Below are positions 9,241-21,500 of a stretch of 52,776 nt of DNA, one piece after another (within the stretch, counting starts at the first letter, position 1; the number at the start of each line of letters is the position of its first letter). Under the pieces are notes generated by a model, which was not told the DNA's origin, did not search any database, and worked only from the letters and a program-made list of their open reading frames with translations. The translations under genes and the position numbers were made by a program. Where the stretch lies: the NCBI GenBank assembly GCA_024741835.1, contig JAENRP010000309.1, positions 1 to 52,776 of the forward strand. Reading direction: 5' to 3'. Origin of the DNA: Diplocarpon mali (Eukaryota > Ascomycota > Leotiomycetes > Helotiales > Drepanopezizaceae).

Positions 9241-12200
9241 AAATGCAATTCTATTCGAAACGGCAATAGCTTCCGATTCCGATTGAAACACTAAGCCTAG
9301 AGACCTCCAACTCTCTCGGAAGAACTGGCAACGATAGTTCGACGATTTAAAGCTTTACTTTAAGAGCAAAGGCATTGAAATGGCAATTCAAAAGATACTT
9401 ATTAAATATATAAGAATAGCCCTCTATACTCCTTCTACTAATTCGTCTACTTTTACTTTAATAGCTAATATAACTGCTAAGGATTTACCAGATATATTAA
9501 ATAAGCTTAGCCTAAGAGCTTTAGTAGATAATAATCAAGAATCCTAAAAGCAGATTTTAAATATAGAAAAGGAGAAGGAGTATAAGTTGGCCTTAGCTAA
9601 ATGCAAGCTTAAGATTAATAGAGGTTTAAGCGATGAAGATCGAGATTTTATTCAAGTTCATAATAATGCAAAGATAAGATAAGATACCTTAAAGGTAAAA
9701 TACTCTTGCATAACTACCTTTAATACCTAGCATCTATTATAGCAGATTACTTTATTTTAATATAAAAAAGACAAAGATAGTAAGAATATAAATATAAATA
9801 TAAACTCTACCTAGTCTATACTATGTAAAGTAAGAAGGAGAGTAAGAGCCGCAGATCCTAGGATAGCTATAACTTTTAAGGAAACTTAGCTTTTTAGTTT
9901 CCTACTTAATAGCCTCCCTCTTAAGTTCGCTATTGCGAAATAATCTCTTCTCGTTTAACCTAACCTTAAGATCTATAAGAAGATCGACCTTCTTCGAACT
10001 ATTAAGTAAGACCTTAAAGGACGCTCTAAATCGGCAAATGCTGCGTTATAAGGCAACGATAAGCCTAAGAAGAGGAAGGAGCGCGGGACGAGCCCTTAAG
10101 CTCATTAGGGATACTACTTCTATAATAGTACTTATAATATTACTAATTATAAAGTTAGAAGGCAACTAATTAATATAGTTGCTAGCTTTAATATTAAAAA
10201 GCAATCGAAGCAGAAGTTAAGAAGCAAACTGCCTTTATCCTACCAAAGGCTATAACTACTAAGGAAAGGCAAAGGAAAAGGCTATTTAGCCAAAACTTTA
10301 GCAGATACCTCTAATAATAATAGTAGGTCATTTGAACCTAAATCCACTTTTAATAATTTAGATAATAATTATAATAAAGATGCTTACGTTTTAAAAGCCG
10401 ATCTTTGTAAGATCTTTGAATCTGACTAGTATAGTGATACTAGTTATATAGCATATATAATTGACAAACCCTACCTATTTAAAGGCTTGCTTATTAAAAT
10501 AAAAAGGCGCTCTATTAAGGTTAGTAGTAGAAGGTTATATACGGATTCAATAAGTATAGTAGAGATAAATATCACTAGCGTTTCTTTCCTTTTATAAAAT
10601 GTTCTCCTTATACTTAGCTTAGGTATTAATCTTTTATCTAATTGCAAGATCTATATAGAGTTGAATTATATAAGAGTTTTTAATAATCAATTTATATAGT
10701 TTATAAATAACGATTATAAAGTAATCTTTAAGGCTAAAATTAAAGATAGACTTTATATTATCTTAAAGGTGATATTATTAAAATTGACTCTTAAGCTAGA
10801 CCTATAAGTGGATTCCTTTAAGGAAAGTGCACTCTCTGCTTTAATATAATTAAGCGAGGATAAGGAGAATAGATAGACTCTTAAGCTAGGATCGCAAGTG
10901 AAATTCGCGAAAATGACTTTTAAGCTAGGACTATAGGTAGATTATAAGGTATCCTTAAAGATGACTCTTAAGCTAGGATTATAAGTGAATTTAATAGAAA
11001 TAACTCTTAAGCTAAGATTGCAAGTAGATTCTGCAGATTCGCTAATAATAACTCTTAAGCTAGGATCGCAAGTGAAATTCGCAAAAATAACTCTTAGGCT
11101 AGGACTGCAAGTGAAATTCGCAAATTCGTCAGAAACGACTCCTAAGCTAGGACTACGAGTAGATCTTACGGTTTTATTAAAAACGACTCCTAAGCTAGGC
11201 TCGCAATTGGAAAACGGCAAAACCTTGAACTGCTATCATTAGTCCTTTCTAGCCGCCGATAATAAAGTATTAACTAATAATAGGCTATTAAAGCTATTAG
11301 AAGCCGAAAGCCTATTAAGGTATTAGCTAATATATAAAAGATTCGCGCATCTAGGGCTAGAGAAATTAAAGGGCTTATATAAGGTCTTAACCTTAAAACA
11401 GAAGATCTAAGTACTAAAGGATCGCTTAGTATACCGAATTTGCAAGCTAATAAAACTTCGAAATCAAATGCAAACTAAGCTTAGTCTATAGAAAGATTCG
11501 ATACTAGCGCTAATATCTATCGATACTACTAGATTATTTACAACCTTAATTAGAGGAAATAATTAGTTTTCTTAAATAGTAGATAACTCTATTTAGTAAA
11601 TATAGACCATTTGCGCTAAGACTAAATCTAAGCTTATAAAAAAGCTAAAAACTTAGAAAGTAATAAAGGAACGCTAGACCTAGTTAAAGCTAATAGCTAT
11701 TAAGTCTAATAATATATTAAAGATTAAGGCAAAGCTTAATAAATAGGCAAAATAAGGAGTTTATTATAAACTAATTATAATATATAAAGGTTCCTATTAG
11801 AATAGCATCGCTAAGTAAAGCATTTAGCAAGCAAAGACTGATTATCGCGCTTTACTATAAGATGCTGACCTACTATTAGAATTCTAGGACCTTGCAGTTA
11901 AGGCAGATATATACTTGTAAAATAGAATAGGTAGTAGACTAATAGTTAATAGCACCCGAATATTACTATATAAGGCATATTTCGAATAGAAACTAAGCTT
12001 AGACTATATCTGCGTCTTTAGAAGCGTCTGCTACTCCTATATTAGCCTAAAGTCCTAACCTATAGGTATAAAGAGTAAGAAGCTAATAGACTAAGGTAGA
12101 GAATATATATTTATTAAGTATATTAAATAGATAATAAAGCAATAGATAGTATATGCGCTAGATCTAAGGCAAGTAATTATATTCTTAATAGTTGAATTTA

Positions 12201-14290
12201 ATAAATCTTAAAATAAGAAGGAGCTATCCTTAAAGCTCTATATACTTAGAGATTCGCAAGGTATACTACTTAATAGTAATACTATTAAGCCGAACTAATA
12301 ACCCCTCTCTCTTAGCTTAAGTATATCAAGCGCACCTGCTGATCGACGACCTGCTAGTTGCCTAAAGGCCGAATAGACTATTCTTATCGTCTGCGAACTG
12401 CTTAAAGTATAAAACAACTTCGATATTATTATCCCTTTAATTAAAGTACCTATAGTAAAGGATATTCCTAAAATAGGTATAAGTAACGATAAGCCTCTAC
12501 TATTAGAAAGCGGTTCCTTAAATAATAAGCCTATAGAACCTATAGCCGAACCTACGCCTTTAAAGAGGAATAAAGACCTAGAACTAAAAGACGCCTTAAA
12601 TGAACGCGAGTCTAAGCGTATCTAGGCTATAATAGCGCATAGGATCTATAAGCTTAAACTTCAATAGAGCTTTAATAAAGATAATACGTTCTTAACCGCT
12701 AGAGGGATAATGAAAATCTCTCTTTTAAAGACGTACGATAAAGCTATTAATAACTTAGAGAATAGAGTAGTATAGAATGAGGCAATCTAAGAGGAGATAA
12801 GCTCTTTTATTATAAATAGCATATAAATAGAGGAACTAACGCTAAAGGACGTGAACCTAGTTTTAATAAAGTGGGTCTTTATAATTAAGATATATATAAA
12901 TAGGACCTTAGAATATTATAAGGTAAGGCTTATAGCTAGGGGCTTCTCCTAATAGTATAGAGAAGACTACTTTAATACGTTTGCGCCGATAGTTTATATA
13001 AATACCCTTTGTATATTTATAGTAATAGTAGCTGCTAAGGACCTTGAATGCAGATAGTACGATATTAAAAATGCATTTACTAAAGCGATTATAAAGGAAC
13101 GGATTTTTCTCTCTTAACTTAATAGTATTCTTATATGCGCTAGCCACTCTCTTTATATACTCCGCAGTATCTATAGGCTTAAATAATCAGCTTATAATTA
13201 GAACTTCTTATATAGCTCTACTCTAATAGAAATGGGATTCGTTTAGAGCTTAGCTGACTTTTATTTGTTTACCTATACTAAGTATAGAATCAAGTTGCTA
13301 TTATATATCGATAATATTGCTATAGCTGCGAAAATAACTACTTAATTAGATTGGTTCTTTATAACTATTTGGAAACGTTTTAATACTAAGGATCTAAGGG
13401 GAATTTATAAGATCCTTAGTATCTATATCATAAGGAACCGCTCTACTTAAGAACTCTAGTTGGACTAAGAGCAGTATATTAAGAAGATCCTAGATCAAAT
13501 AGGACTCTCTACTTATGCTCTTAACTTTAAACTAAAGCGTACTCCAATCGAAGGAAAGTATAATAAGTTAGAGCCTGCTAATGAAAATAAGCAAAGAGGA
13601 GATCTGAAGAAGTACTAATAGGATATTAAAGCAATTATATATACTATAGTATATATAAGACCAGATATTGCCTTTATTACTAAGCAACTTAGTCAAAACC
13701 TAAAGGATCTAACGATTTAATATAAGAATGCAGTTAAGCGACTTAGAAGGTACCTTCGATTAATAATTATATAAAAGGTAAGATATAGATTAACGAAATA
13801 TATAAGTGCAAAGCTTAAGGTATATACCGATTCTAATTAGGCAAATATAAAAGGTCGGAAAAGTATATCTAAAAGCGTAGTAGTACTATATAGCAGACCT
13901 ATATTATAGAGAAGTAGGAAGTAGAAATCAGTAGCTACTGCAAGTATTAAGGCCGAATATATATCAATATTATTAAATTATAAGCAAGGATTATAGATCG
14001 CTTAAGTTCTAAAAGATATAGGTTTTACTAAGTATATTAGATAAGATAGGAATTGTATTAATCTTTAAGCAGATAATATAAGGGCGATTGCATTTGCTAA
14101 GAATCCACACTTATATAAGCGATCGAAATATATTAATATTACCTACTACTTTATCTGCAACCTTATTGCGAAAAACAAGTTATCAATCACCTATATCCTA
14201 ACCAATCGAATAGTAGCAGATGGATTTATAAAGCTACTAAAGACAGTTGCAAAGTTTAAAGCGTTTAAAGATATGCTAAGGTTATAAAAG
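9241..14290 (+). pseudogene. gag-pol polyprotein of copia B
   Basis: One long frame broken by TAA/TAG at former Gln codons. The gag-like part runs about 9241-10440 (FDDLKLYFKSKGIEMA near 9335-9380, Lys-rich nucleocapsid-like segment 9950-10110). The protease region is about 10420-10780, then the motif array at 10786-11210. GAG-pre-integrase has RFAHLGLEKLKGL at about 11340-11380, with integrase to about 12130. RT spans about 12850-13510 (WVFIIKIYI, KNAFTKAIIKERIFLS, LYIDNI at 13299-13318). RNase H runs about 13640-14290, with KAEYIS near 13950, SKYINI near 14125 and VADGFIKLL near 14215. The true start codon is not visible; it may have decayed from ATG. Confidence 0.88.
10786..11210 (+). repeat. 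Array of 9 short palindromic motifs in copia B
   Basis: Copies start near 10786, 10876, 10915, 10963, 11003, 11051, 11090, 11136 and 11185. They encode a recurring LTLKLGLQV / TPKLGLRV peptide on the plus strand and an xxPSLRV peptide on the minus strand, so both strands stay open for 85-92 codons here. The array has one unit fewer than copia A. Confidence 0.87.
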
Positions 14291-14317
14291 GTAGTAGGGG
14301 CTTAGCAGGCTTAAGGA

Positions 14318-14407
14318 CAACTCCTAGGCCTGCCCTACGAGTTAGATCATATAGTCTTATAAAGGAACGCTTTTAGGAAATTTGACTCCTAGTCCTGCTT
14401 TATAAGT
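14318..14407. repeat. Two palindromic motifs before the 3' LTR of copia B
   Basis: Copies at about 14319-14342 (ACTCCTAGGCC with CCCTACGAGT) and 14384-14407 (ACTCCTAGTCC with TTTATAAGTAGG), between the polyprotein end and the LTR. Copia C has three here, with a 61-bp duplicated unit. These copies are in a probable untranslated region. Confidence 0.8.
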
Positions 14408-14545
14408 AGGATTAGTGATTTCAATAGAGGTTGCTATTAATTGATTATTTTTAATTTAAAGAGATACTTAAGAGTTGGATTAGCGCAAAAGGATGGTTGT
14501 TGTTTTCCTAATTGCAAGTCAATCGGAGTAAGGTTTAAGTAGGGG

Positions 14546-14740
14546 TATTAAGATAGGTGATATAGCTATTACTCTAATGTATTATCATATGACCCTACTA
14601 CTTAGTTAGTAGGATATTAATACGTATATAGCTATAGGGAAGAAAGGGGTAACCTTCCTTCCTTAACTCTTACTAATATATCGACTATCGACCTTTAGAA
14701 GTTTCCGTTACCTATTGCGCCGACTCATTTAAGCTTAATA
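14546..14740 (+). repeat. 3' LTR of copia B
   Basis: 195 bp, starting TATTAAGATAGG (a decayed TG start) and preceded by a short purine tract AGTAGGGG. It ends AAGCTTAATA, followed by TCCTT. Confidence 0.95.
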
Positions 14741-15867
14741 TCCTTAATAGTTGAGTTTGACGAATCTCAAAATAGGGAGGAGCTATCCTTAAAGCTCTGC
14801 ATACCTAAAGATTCGTAAGGTATACTATTCAATAGTAATACTCTTAAGCCGAACTAATAACCCCTTTCTCTTAGCTTAGGCATATTAAGCGCACCTGCTA
14901 ATCGACGACCTGCTAGTCGCCTAAAGGCCGAATAGACCATTCCTATCGTCCGCGAACTACTTAAAGTATAAAACAACTTTAATATTATTATTCCTTTAAT
15001 TAAAGCACTTATAGTAAAGGATATTCCTAAAATAGGTATAAGTAATAATAAGCTTCTATTATCGGAAAGCAGTTCCTTAGATAATAAGCCTATAGAACCT
15101 ATAGCTAAACCTACGCCTTTGAAGAGGAATAGAGACCTAGAACTAGAAGATACCTTAGACAAACGCGAGTCTAAGCGTATCTAGGCTATAATAGCGCATA
15201 GGATCTACGAGCTCGAACTTTAATAGAGCTTTAATAAAGATAATGCGTTCCTAGCCGCTAAGAGAATAATGAAAATCTCTCTTCTAAAGACGTATAATAA
15301 AGCTATTAATAATCTAGAGAATAGAGCAGTATAGAATAAGGCAATCTAAGAGGAGATAAGTTCTCTTATTATAAATGGCATATAGATAGAGGAACTGACG
15401 CTAAAGGATATGAACCTAGTATTAATAAAGTGGGTCTTTATAATTAAGATATATGCAAATAAGACCTTAGAATATTATAAGGCAAGGCTTATAGCTAAGG
15501 GCTTCTCCTAATAGTATAGAAAAGACTACTTTAATACGTTTGCGCTAATAGTTTATATAGATACCCTTTGCATATTTATAGTAATAGTAGCTGCTAAGGA
15601 CCTTAAATACAAATAGTATAATATTAAAAATGCATTTACTAAAGCGATTATAAAGGAACGGATTTTTCTCTCCTAACCTAATAGTATTCCTATACGCGCT
15701 AGCCACTCTTTCCATATACTCCGCAGTATCTATAGGCTTAAACAATCAACCTATGATTAGAACCTCTTATATAGCTTTGCTTTAGTAGAAATAGGATTTA
15801 TTCAAAGCCTAGCTAACCCTTATCTATTTACCTATACTAAGCGTAGAATCAAGTTGCTACTATATAT
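14741..15867 (+). pseudogene. Copia A, part 3: integrase-RT linker and first part of RT
   Basis: Continuation of copia A after copia B. It aligns with copia B from 12181 to about 13316 and encodes the variable linker and RT motifs up to the strand leading to the active site. The sequence stops at TATAT inside the codons of the YxDD box, where element E starts with TGTAGCAAGG at 15868. The rest of copy A is not found in the window. ORFs on the minus strand here are shadows. Confidence 0.88.
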
Positions 15868-16296
15868 TGTAGCAAGGAGGTTCTCTGATAGTGAACTTGA
15901 TAGTAAACTAGAAGAGGGCACGAAGAAGTATGAGGTGCAAACGACGATATTAGGTGTCTTGATTCATAAGAGCTCTCTAACTAGGAGCTATTTAAGGTAA
16001 GCGGCCTTCTTAGTAAAGGCGCTAAGTCATATGGCAAATCATATAATATATCATATATATAATGTGTTATATAACTGATCATATAACAAACATATGATAG
16101 GCATACCTGCAATATACCCCTTTAGGGAGACCTTTAAAGGTACTTGCTAGCAATATATATAATATTATAACTTTTGTTATAATTTACAGTTTCGCATGAA
16201 AAATCAACCTACAGATATGGGAAATAGAGTAGAGTTCGCTAGCGCGCTCTACTCTAGAGTAGGAAATCCACCCTTTAGTAAGTCAAAAATCAACTC

Positions 16297-16320
16297 GCGG
16301 GCCCGGCCTAGGATTAAAAA
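16297..16320. repeat. Palindromic motif in the tail of copia E
   Basis: Arms ACTCGCGGGCC and CGGCCTAGGATT, in the probable 3' untranslated part, directly beside the A-rich tandem repeat. Confidence 0.7.
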
Positions 16321-16409
16321 AAAAATCACCCTTTAATAGAAGTATAAAAAAAAATCACCTTATAATAGAGGTGCAAAAAAAAATCACCCCTTAATCAAGG
16401 TGCAAAACC
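16313..16409 (-). repeat. Three-unit A-rich tandem repeat in the tail of copia E
   Basis: Three units of about 30-37 bp, each with an A8-A9 run followed by ATCACC and then a CTTTAATAGAAGT or CTTATAATAGAGGT-like word. On the coding strand this is GGTGAT plus a T run. It lies just after the RNase H end, where a polypurine tract would be expected. Confidence 0.75.
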
Positions 16410-16876
16410 TTTATATTTAATAATTTAATAAAGGCGGCGTGGTTAGAGCTATTTAAGCTTTTAATAAGTCCATCGGCGGCATTGTCTTTAGTATTTATAT
16501 ACCAGAGGTCTAAATGGCCTTTCTAAAGCTTTTGCCGAATATAATAGAACTTGATATTAATATACTTTATTCTCTAGTAATATTCGGGGTTTTTAATAAG
16601 ATAAAGGGCTCCTTAGTTATTATAGATCATCTCGACTTTAGTAGCATCGTCGCTAGCGTAGCCTATTTCCTTAAGTACCTAGCGTATTTAAAAGGCCTCT
16701 TATGCGAATTTACATATAGCAATGTACTCTGCTTCTATAGATAAGAGAGCGACGATAGTTTATCGCTTAAAGGAGGCGGTAATTATGCTATTATTAAGGA
16801 AGAAGACGGCCTTAGAATAGGAGGCTCTACTTCCTTTATCACCTACCTAGTTAGAATCGCAGTAGCTATACAATTT

Positions 16877-17074
16877 TGTGGTACGGTCGGCTGGAGGGCC
16901 TTCATTAGGTCGCTTAAAAGGCTTGCTAATATAGATAAAGATGATTAATTATATTATTATTTAGTATATATCTGGTAAGGAGACTTCGGAAAGAAAAGGG
17001 AGAGTCTATAACTTAGTAGGAGTCATATAAAGGGTCTTTAGAATAAGTAGAGACTCTGCCTATTTTATATAATA
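16877..17074 (-). repeat. 3' LTR of copia D
   Basis: 198 bp on the plus strand from TGTGGTACGG to ATATAATA. It matches 30352-30549 (TGTAGTGCAG to CTGCACGACA), with transitions making up the differences. Confidence 0.92.
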
Positions 17075-18545
17075 TACCCCTTAATTAGGCGATGCTCTTA
17101 GAATCGCTTAGCTATATAGATAAAATAAAAGAAAGAATAGCAGTTATAAGGAAAAGAGGCTCTATCTTATATACTGCCTCTTTAAAGGTCGTTCCTTTTA
17201 AAATAAAAAGGGTCGCTATAGGTAATAAGCGCGCTTAAGAATCTTCGCGATTCTATACTAGTGCTCTATTAGGCTTCTTATAAAGTATTTCTATTATAGA
17301 GGTTCTCCTTCCCTTCTTTTAAAAATAACCCTCCTTTATTATTTAAAAATATCGTCTTTATATTAATAATTTTTAAATATAGAAGGAACTCTTGCTTATT
17401 ATAGCCCTAGCCGCCCTTGCAAAGTAAGACCCTTAGAGTCCCTATACCCTGCGTTATACTAACTTTACGCTAGGTCGCTAGTACTCCTTCGGAAGCTATA
17501 ACCCTAGCGCGATTGTCCTAGCGCCTGCTAAGCAATAAGCTGCTGCTGCTATCGCCCTTGCCGCCGCCGCCGCCCTTACCGCCGCCACTGCTACCTAAGA
17601 GCCCTGCCCCTACTGCGCGCCATATGCCTAAGCCTATAATAGAGCGCGATAATATATATATATATTGCATTATACGCAAGAGTACTAGCAATCTCAATTA
17701 TTAGTGCTTTAATAGTACCTTTAGTGCGTATTGCGTTTATTATATAGTATTAAGCAATAGCTGCTAATAGGCTAGCAGACCTCTCCTCGCCTCTTAGGAG
17801 GCTATTGTATTAGCCCGCGCCTGCGGCGCCTCTAAGGAGGAGGTAGCACTACTACTTAATATAGTAAAAGGTACGCTCTAAAGCTTCTATAGTACATTTA
17901 TTAAGTCTTATTAAGTTCTAGGCTAATTTTAAAAGATAGGAGCGATCGGACCCTAGTATTAGGAGGGCCTGCTACTCTTGCAAGTAGTAGTATCGCTGCC
18001 TCTCTTACTTTTAGTATACTATTCCTATTCGCTCTTAGGCCCTTTAGCTTAGACCCGTTTGCCCTTACTATTACTGCTGCCGCTCTTATCCTATCTACTG
18101 CTGCTATCGCAGCTGCTGCTATAGTATCTCCCTTTATCTCCCTTATCCCTACTCCTACTATCGCCGCTTCTATTATTGCTGCTGCCTTTGCTATCCTCGC
18201 CCTTATCGCCCCTGCCGCACCCCTTGCCTTCGCCCTTACTATCGCTAGTATATTCGCTAGCAGGCCTCTAGCCGAGGGAGTGCCTCTAGGCCTCTCTTAG
18301 GAGGAGATCTATGCGAAGCTTATGGCTATAGCTTCGCGGCTCCTAGCGCTAGCTAGGAGGATCTAAGAAAGGGTTGCGCCTTGCAATAGCAGCTTAAGAA
18401 TATTACCTATCTTATATTTTTAAAAAAGGAGAGCTTTTGCAATGCGCTTTATAAGAGAAAACAAATAAATATAACTATAAGAGAGTAAGAGCTTATAAGT
18501 ATAAGTCTCTTAGTAATAAGTGACTACTTACTAATAAGTGCAAGT
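17075..18545. other. Extra 3' region of copia D, GC-richer and alanine-codon rich
   Basis: Lies between the RNase H end and the 3' LTR, where most copia elements have only a short tail. It contains dense GCN tracts (about 17540-17610 and 18060-18250), giving Ala-rich translations on both strands. On the plus strand one frame runs without any stop from about 17985 to 18298 and contains a CPYC pair near 17602. On the minus strand an Ala/Arg/Ile-rich frame also stays open. Strand and function cannot be decided. It may be a captured gene fragment, an extra element gene, or expanded low-complexity DNA. No ATG-started ORF longer than 60 codons exists. Confidence 0.5.
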
Positions 18546-21500
18546 TGCTAAACGATTGTTTAAAAGCTTTAGAAATTTAATAAATAAATAAAGCTCTTAA
18601 ACTTCTAGCGGTCTAGGTTCTTAGTAAGCCTATCTGCGTGCATTTCCCTAGTAAGGAGGTAGATTATCTAAAAGCTTCCTCTTTAGTACTTTTAGCGGAT
18701 CTATATATTGCTAATTTCGATATATTAAAGGCTTATCTTAATCTTCTTATTCTTTATAATAATTAGCCGAATTGTCTATTAGTTATTATAATATATATTC
18801 CATTTAAAGAGGGAGTTTATGCGAATCTCTTTAAAAAGGCATTTTATAGCTATTATCTCCTTTGCAATAGAAACCATACTATAGAGTTCTACTTTAGTAG
18901 AAGAGAGCGTAATAGTCGCTTAGCGATTCGCTTTCTAAATAATTAGTCCTTTAAATAAGAAGAAGATATATCCCTAAGAGGATCTGCAGGTCTCTCGGTC
19001 ATCTTTAAAAGAAGCATCTAAAGACGCGACCAATTAGTATTCCTTAGCCTTAAAGCTATAGGCAATTCTTAAGAAGCGCGTACTATATAAGTATTAAAGC
19101 GTCTAGTCTATAGCTAAGAGGTGCTTAAAGCTTAGATTAATTAAGAAGAAAGATAGTTAGAAGACTGCGAACGCAATATCTAAGCGTATTATAATCGCTA
19201 TATAAAGAATAGAGCCTATTTTCTCTTAATACTCCTTTACCTTTTTTAAGGAAGCTTGCCCTAAGTTCTTAACAAACTCCTTCTTTAGTAGTAGAGTACT
19301 AGGCACTCTCCTTATATTAGCTCTAAACTTTTAAGCAATCTTCTTAATATAAGTATTATAAACTAAGGAGATCCTCTTTGCTTTCTTATCCTAAATAATC
19401 CTTACTTTAAGGAACTAAGAGATATCTCTTATAATAATAAGCTTATATGCCCTCTTTAGGTTTTTAATCAAATAAGTCGCCTAATCTAGGTTAGACGCCT
19501 TATATAACACTTGAATATCGTCGATATAAAACGCTATAAAGACTATACAATCCTTTATTATGAAAATATAAGGCTCCTCGCCTAGTAGCTTAAGTTGAAG
19601 GCCCTTAAGCGTTCCTATGAAGTTCCTATACTATAGCGCCAAAGAGTCTTTTAGCCTATAAAGCGCGCGGTCTAGTTCTACTACTATACTAAGGCGCTTA
19701 AAGCCATCTAATAGGAAGCATATGACTAGAGTACTCCTTAGGTCTCTAGGAGCGTTAACAAATATATTAATAATATCGAACTACTTTACTTCTATATCAA
19801 AGTACGTAGCAAGCGCTATTAGTACCTTAAAAGACCTTACTATAAGCGTAGCTATATAGGTTGAGAAAATTAAAGCTTTATCTTAAAGATCTTCTTATAC
19901 AACTAGCTATAATCGGCACTTCAGAAGCTCACTAGAGCTATTGACCTTATAAGTAAAAACCCATTTCAATAGTATTAGTAGGGGCTTTAAGTAGTCCTTT
20001 CGCACGATTCTCTAGCAACTTCGAGATTCTAAATTCCTAATCTCCTAGCGCCCTCTTTCTTTAAATCGTTTGCTAAAAGGGTGCTTTTCTAAGTCCTACC
20101 ATCCTTTTAAAGGCTTCGGCAAAGAGCCTTAGTGCTATAGGCGGTTAGGAGACTGCGCTCTGTCCTTTGCCTAACTATTAACTATAGCTTTAATGACTAT
20201 ATAAACTATCAAATAGTCCTTCCTATCCTCCCTTATTTGTTCATTCGCTTAAAAGGTCGATACAAACTCTTATATATATAAGGAGTAGGGTAAATCAATA
20301 TTACTTTAAGAGAGCATATGCTCTAAAGCGATAGTATACACTTTTAAAGTCTCTTATTACTTAATGCTTAAGCGTCTTATCCTCTTTTACTTAAGAAGAG
20401 GGAGTTCCTCCTTACGCTTTTCTCTATAAGTCTCCTTCTCTATTTTTATCATTACTAAAGGTTCCTTTAAGAGTCTAGGTAGCTCTATCTCCTAAGCCTA
20501 TAGTCTTTAAGCTAGTATTATAATTTAAGGTATTATATTATTAGGGCCTGCTCCTCTTACTAGGTCGCTTCTTATAAGACTATTAAAGCTTCTCCCAGAT
20601 CTTAGCAGTAGTGCCTCTAGCCTTCTACTAGAGTTTACTAAGGCCTGCCTTTATAACTAAAGACTCTATCTTAAAGCCCTTAAGCCATCTCTATTCCTAT
20701 ATAGAATAGCAGCTAAAGATCTGCCGATCGCCTTATAGAACTCGTCTTTAAAGACTCCCTTAGAGTTGTCTACAGTTCCTTCTTTAATAAGGCCTTTATA
20801 AGGAATCATCACTCCTAAGCTCTAGTTGCTATTTGTCTTCTTAAAGACTAGCGAAGTGGCTTTCAGTTCGCTTACTTCTACCCTTAAGTTTTTAAGCGGG
20901 TCTTTTAAAGAATTTGGATTTAAGTTAAGGCCTTCTATATTATTAGTTAAAGGCTATAGAGCAGCGTTGGTCTATAATATAAGCTCTTCCTATATAGCAG
21001 CTTCTTCTGCGGCAATTGCGTTCGGCCTTGCGATAAGCTCTGATTCCTCGAAAATGCCTTCGAACTTAGCGTCCTAAGCTCTCTCTTCCTCTCCGATCAA
21101 TTAGAGGGTTGTCTTAAGTTCTTAGCGCGATATAGGGTTTACGCGCTTAGCTTCTAGACTATAGAAGAGAGACTTATCGAATTCGATATTATAAGTTGTT
21201 ATTATTTGCTAAAGCATAAGAACTCAGATTTTATAAACATTAAAGGTAATATATCTAATTAAGTAACTTAAGTGCCCTTATAGTTCAATTTTAAAGGTTC
21301 GGCGGTCCCTCCCCGCCTCCCTCTCTTTAATTAAAGGGTATGCGCAAGTGCTATACATATAAACGCGACTCTAGTCGGGCTTTAAGCTTGCTATTATCTG
21401 CTTAATAAGCAGCGGCTTATAGAATCGAAAATACTATTTAAACCAACTATAGAGAGCCTTGCTTAATAAGATCATCTTCTTCCTAGCGAGTAAGGAGATG

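Larger units (their letters stand above)
8665..14740 (+). mobile_element. Ty1/copia copy B, complete but decayed
   Basis: A 6,076-bp element with 195-bp LTRs and a TCCTT duplication (8660-8664, 14741-14745). It sits inside an older copy of its own family; the empty site is legible in its own body at 12181-12186. Domain order is gag, protease, integrase, RT, RNase H, the Ty1/copia order. The RT box is YIDNI, so the second catalytic Asp is Asn. Sister copies: A, C (22718-28776, minus) and the LTR at 52588. Confidence 0.95.
15868..16876 (-). pseudogene. Copia E, 3' part: end of RNase H, tail and 3' LTR
   Basis: Minus-strand copia element distinct from the A/B/C and D families. Reading down from 16876, the RNase H C-terminus is clear: AEYIAICKFA, then IKNPEYY, RIKYINI, KFYYIRQKL and NAADGLIKSLN, ending near 16420. 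The LTR is probably about 15868-16214 (starting TGTAGG and ending GCTACA when read on the minus strand), but its inner border is uncertain because no second copy is in the window. It was cut at AATTT (16872-16876) by element D and resumes at 30555. Confidence 0.8.

Noticed and set aside
18337..18362. Palindrome CTCCTAGCGCTAGCTAGGAG in the D 3' region as another copy of the motif
   Set aside because: The arms lack the GGCC core and ACTC/GAGT ends in the right spacing; a separate chance palindrome in low-complexity DNA.
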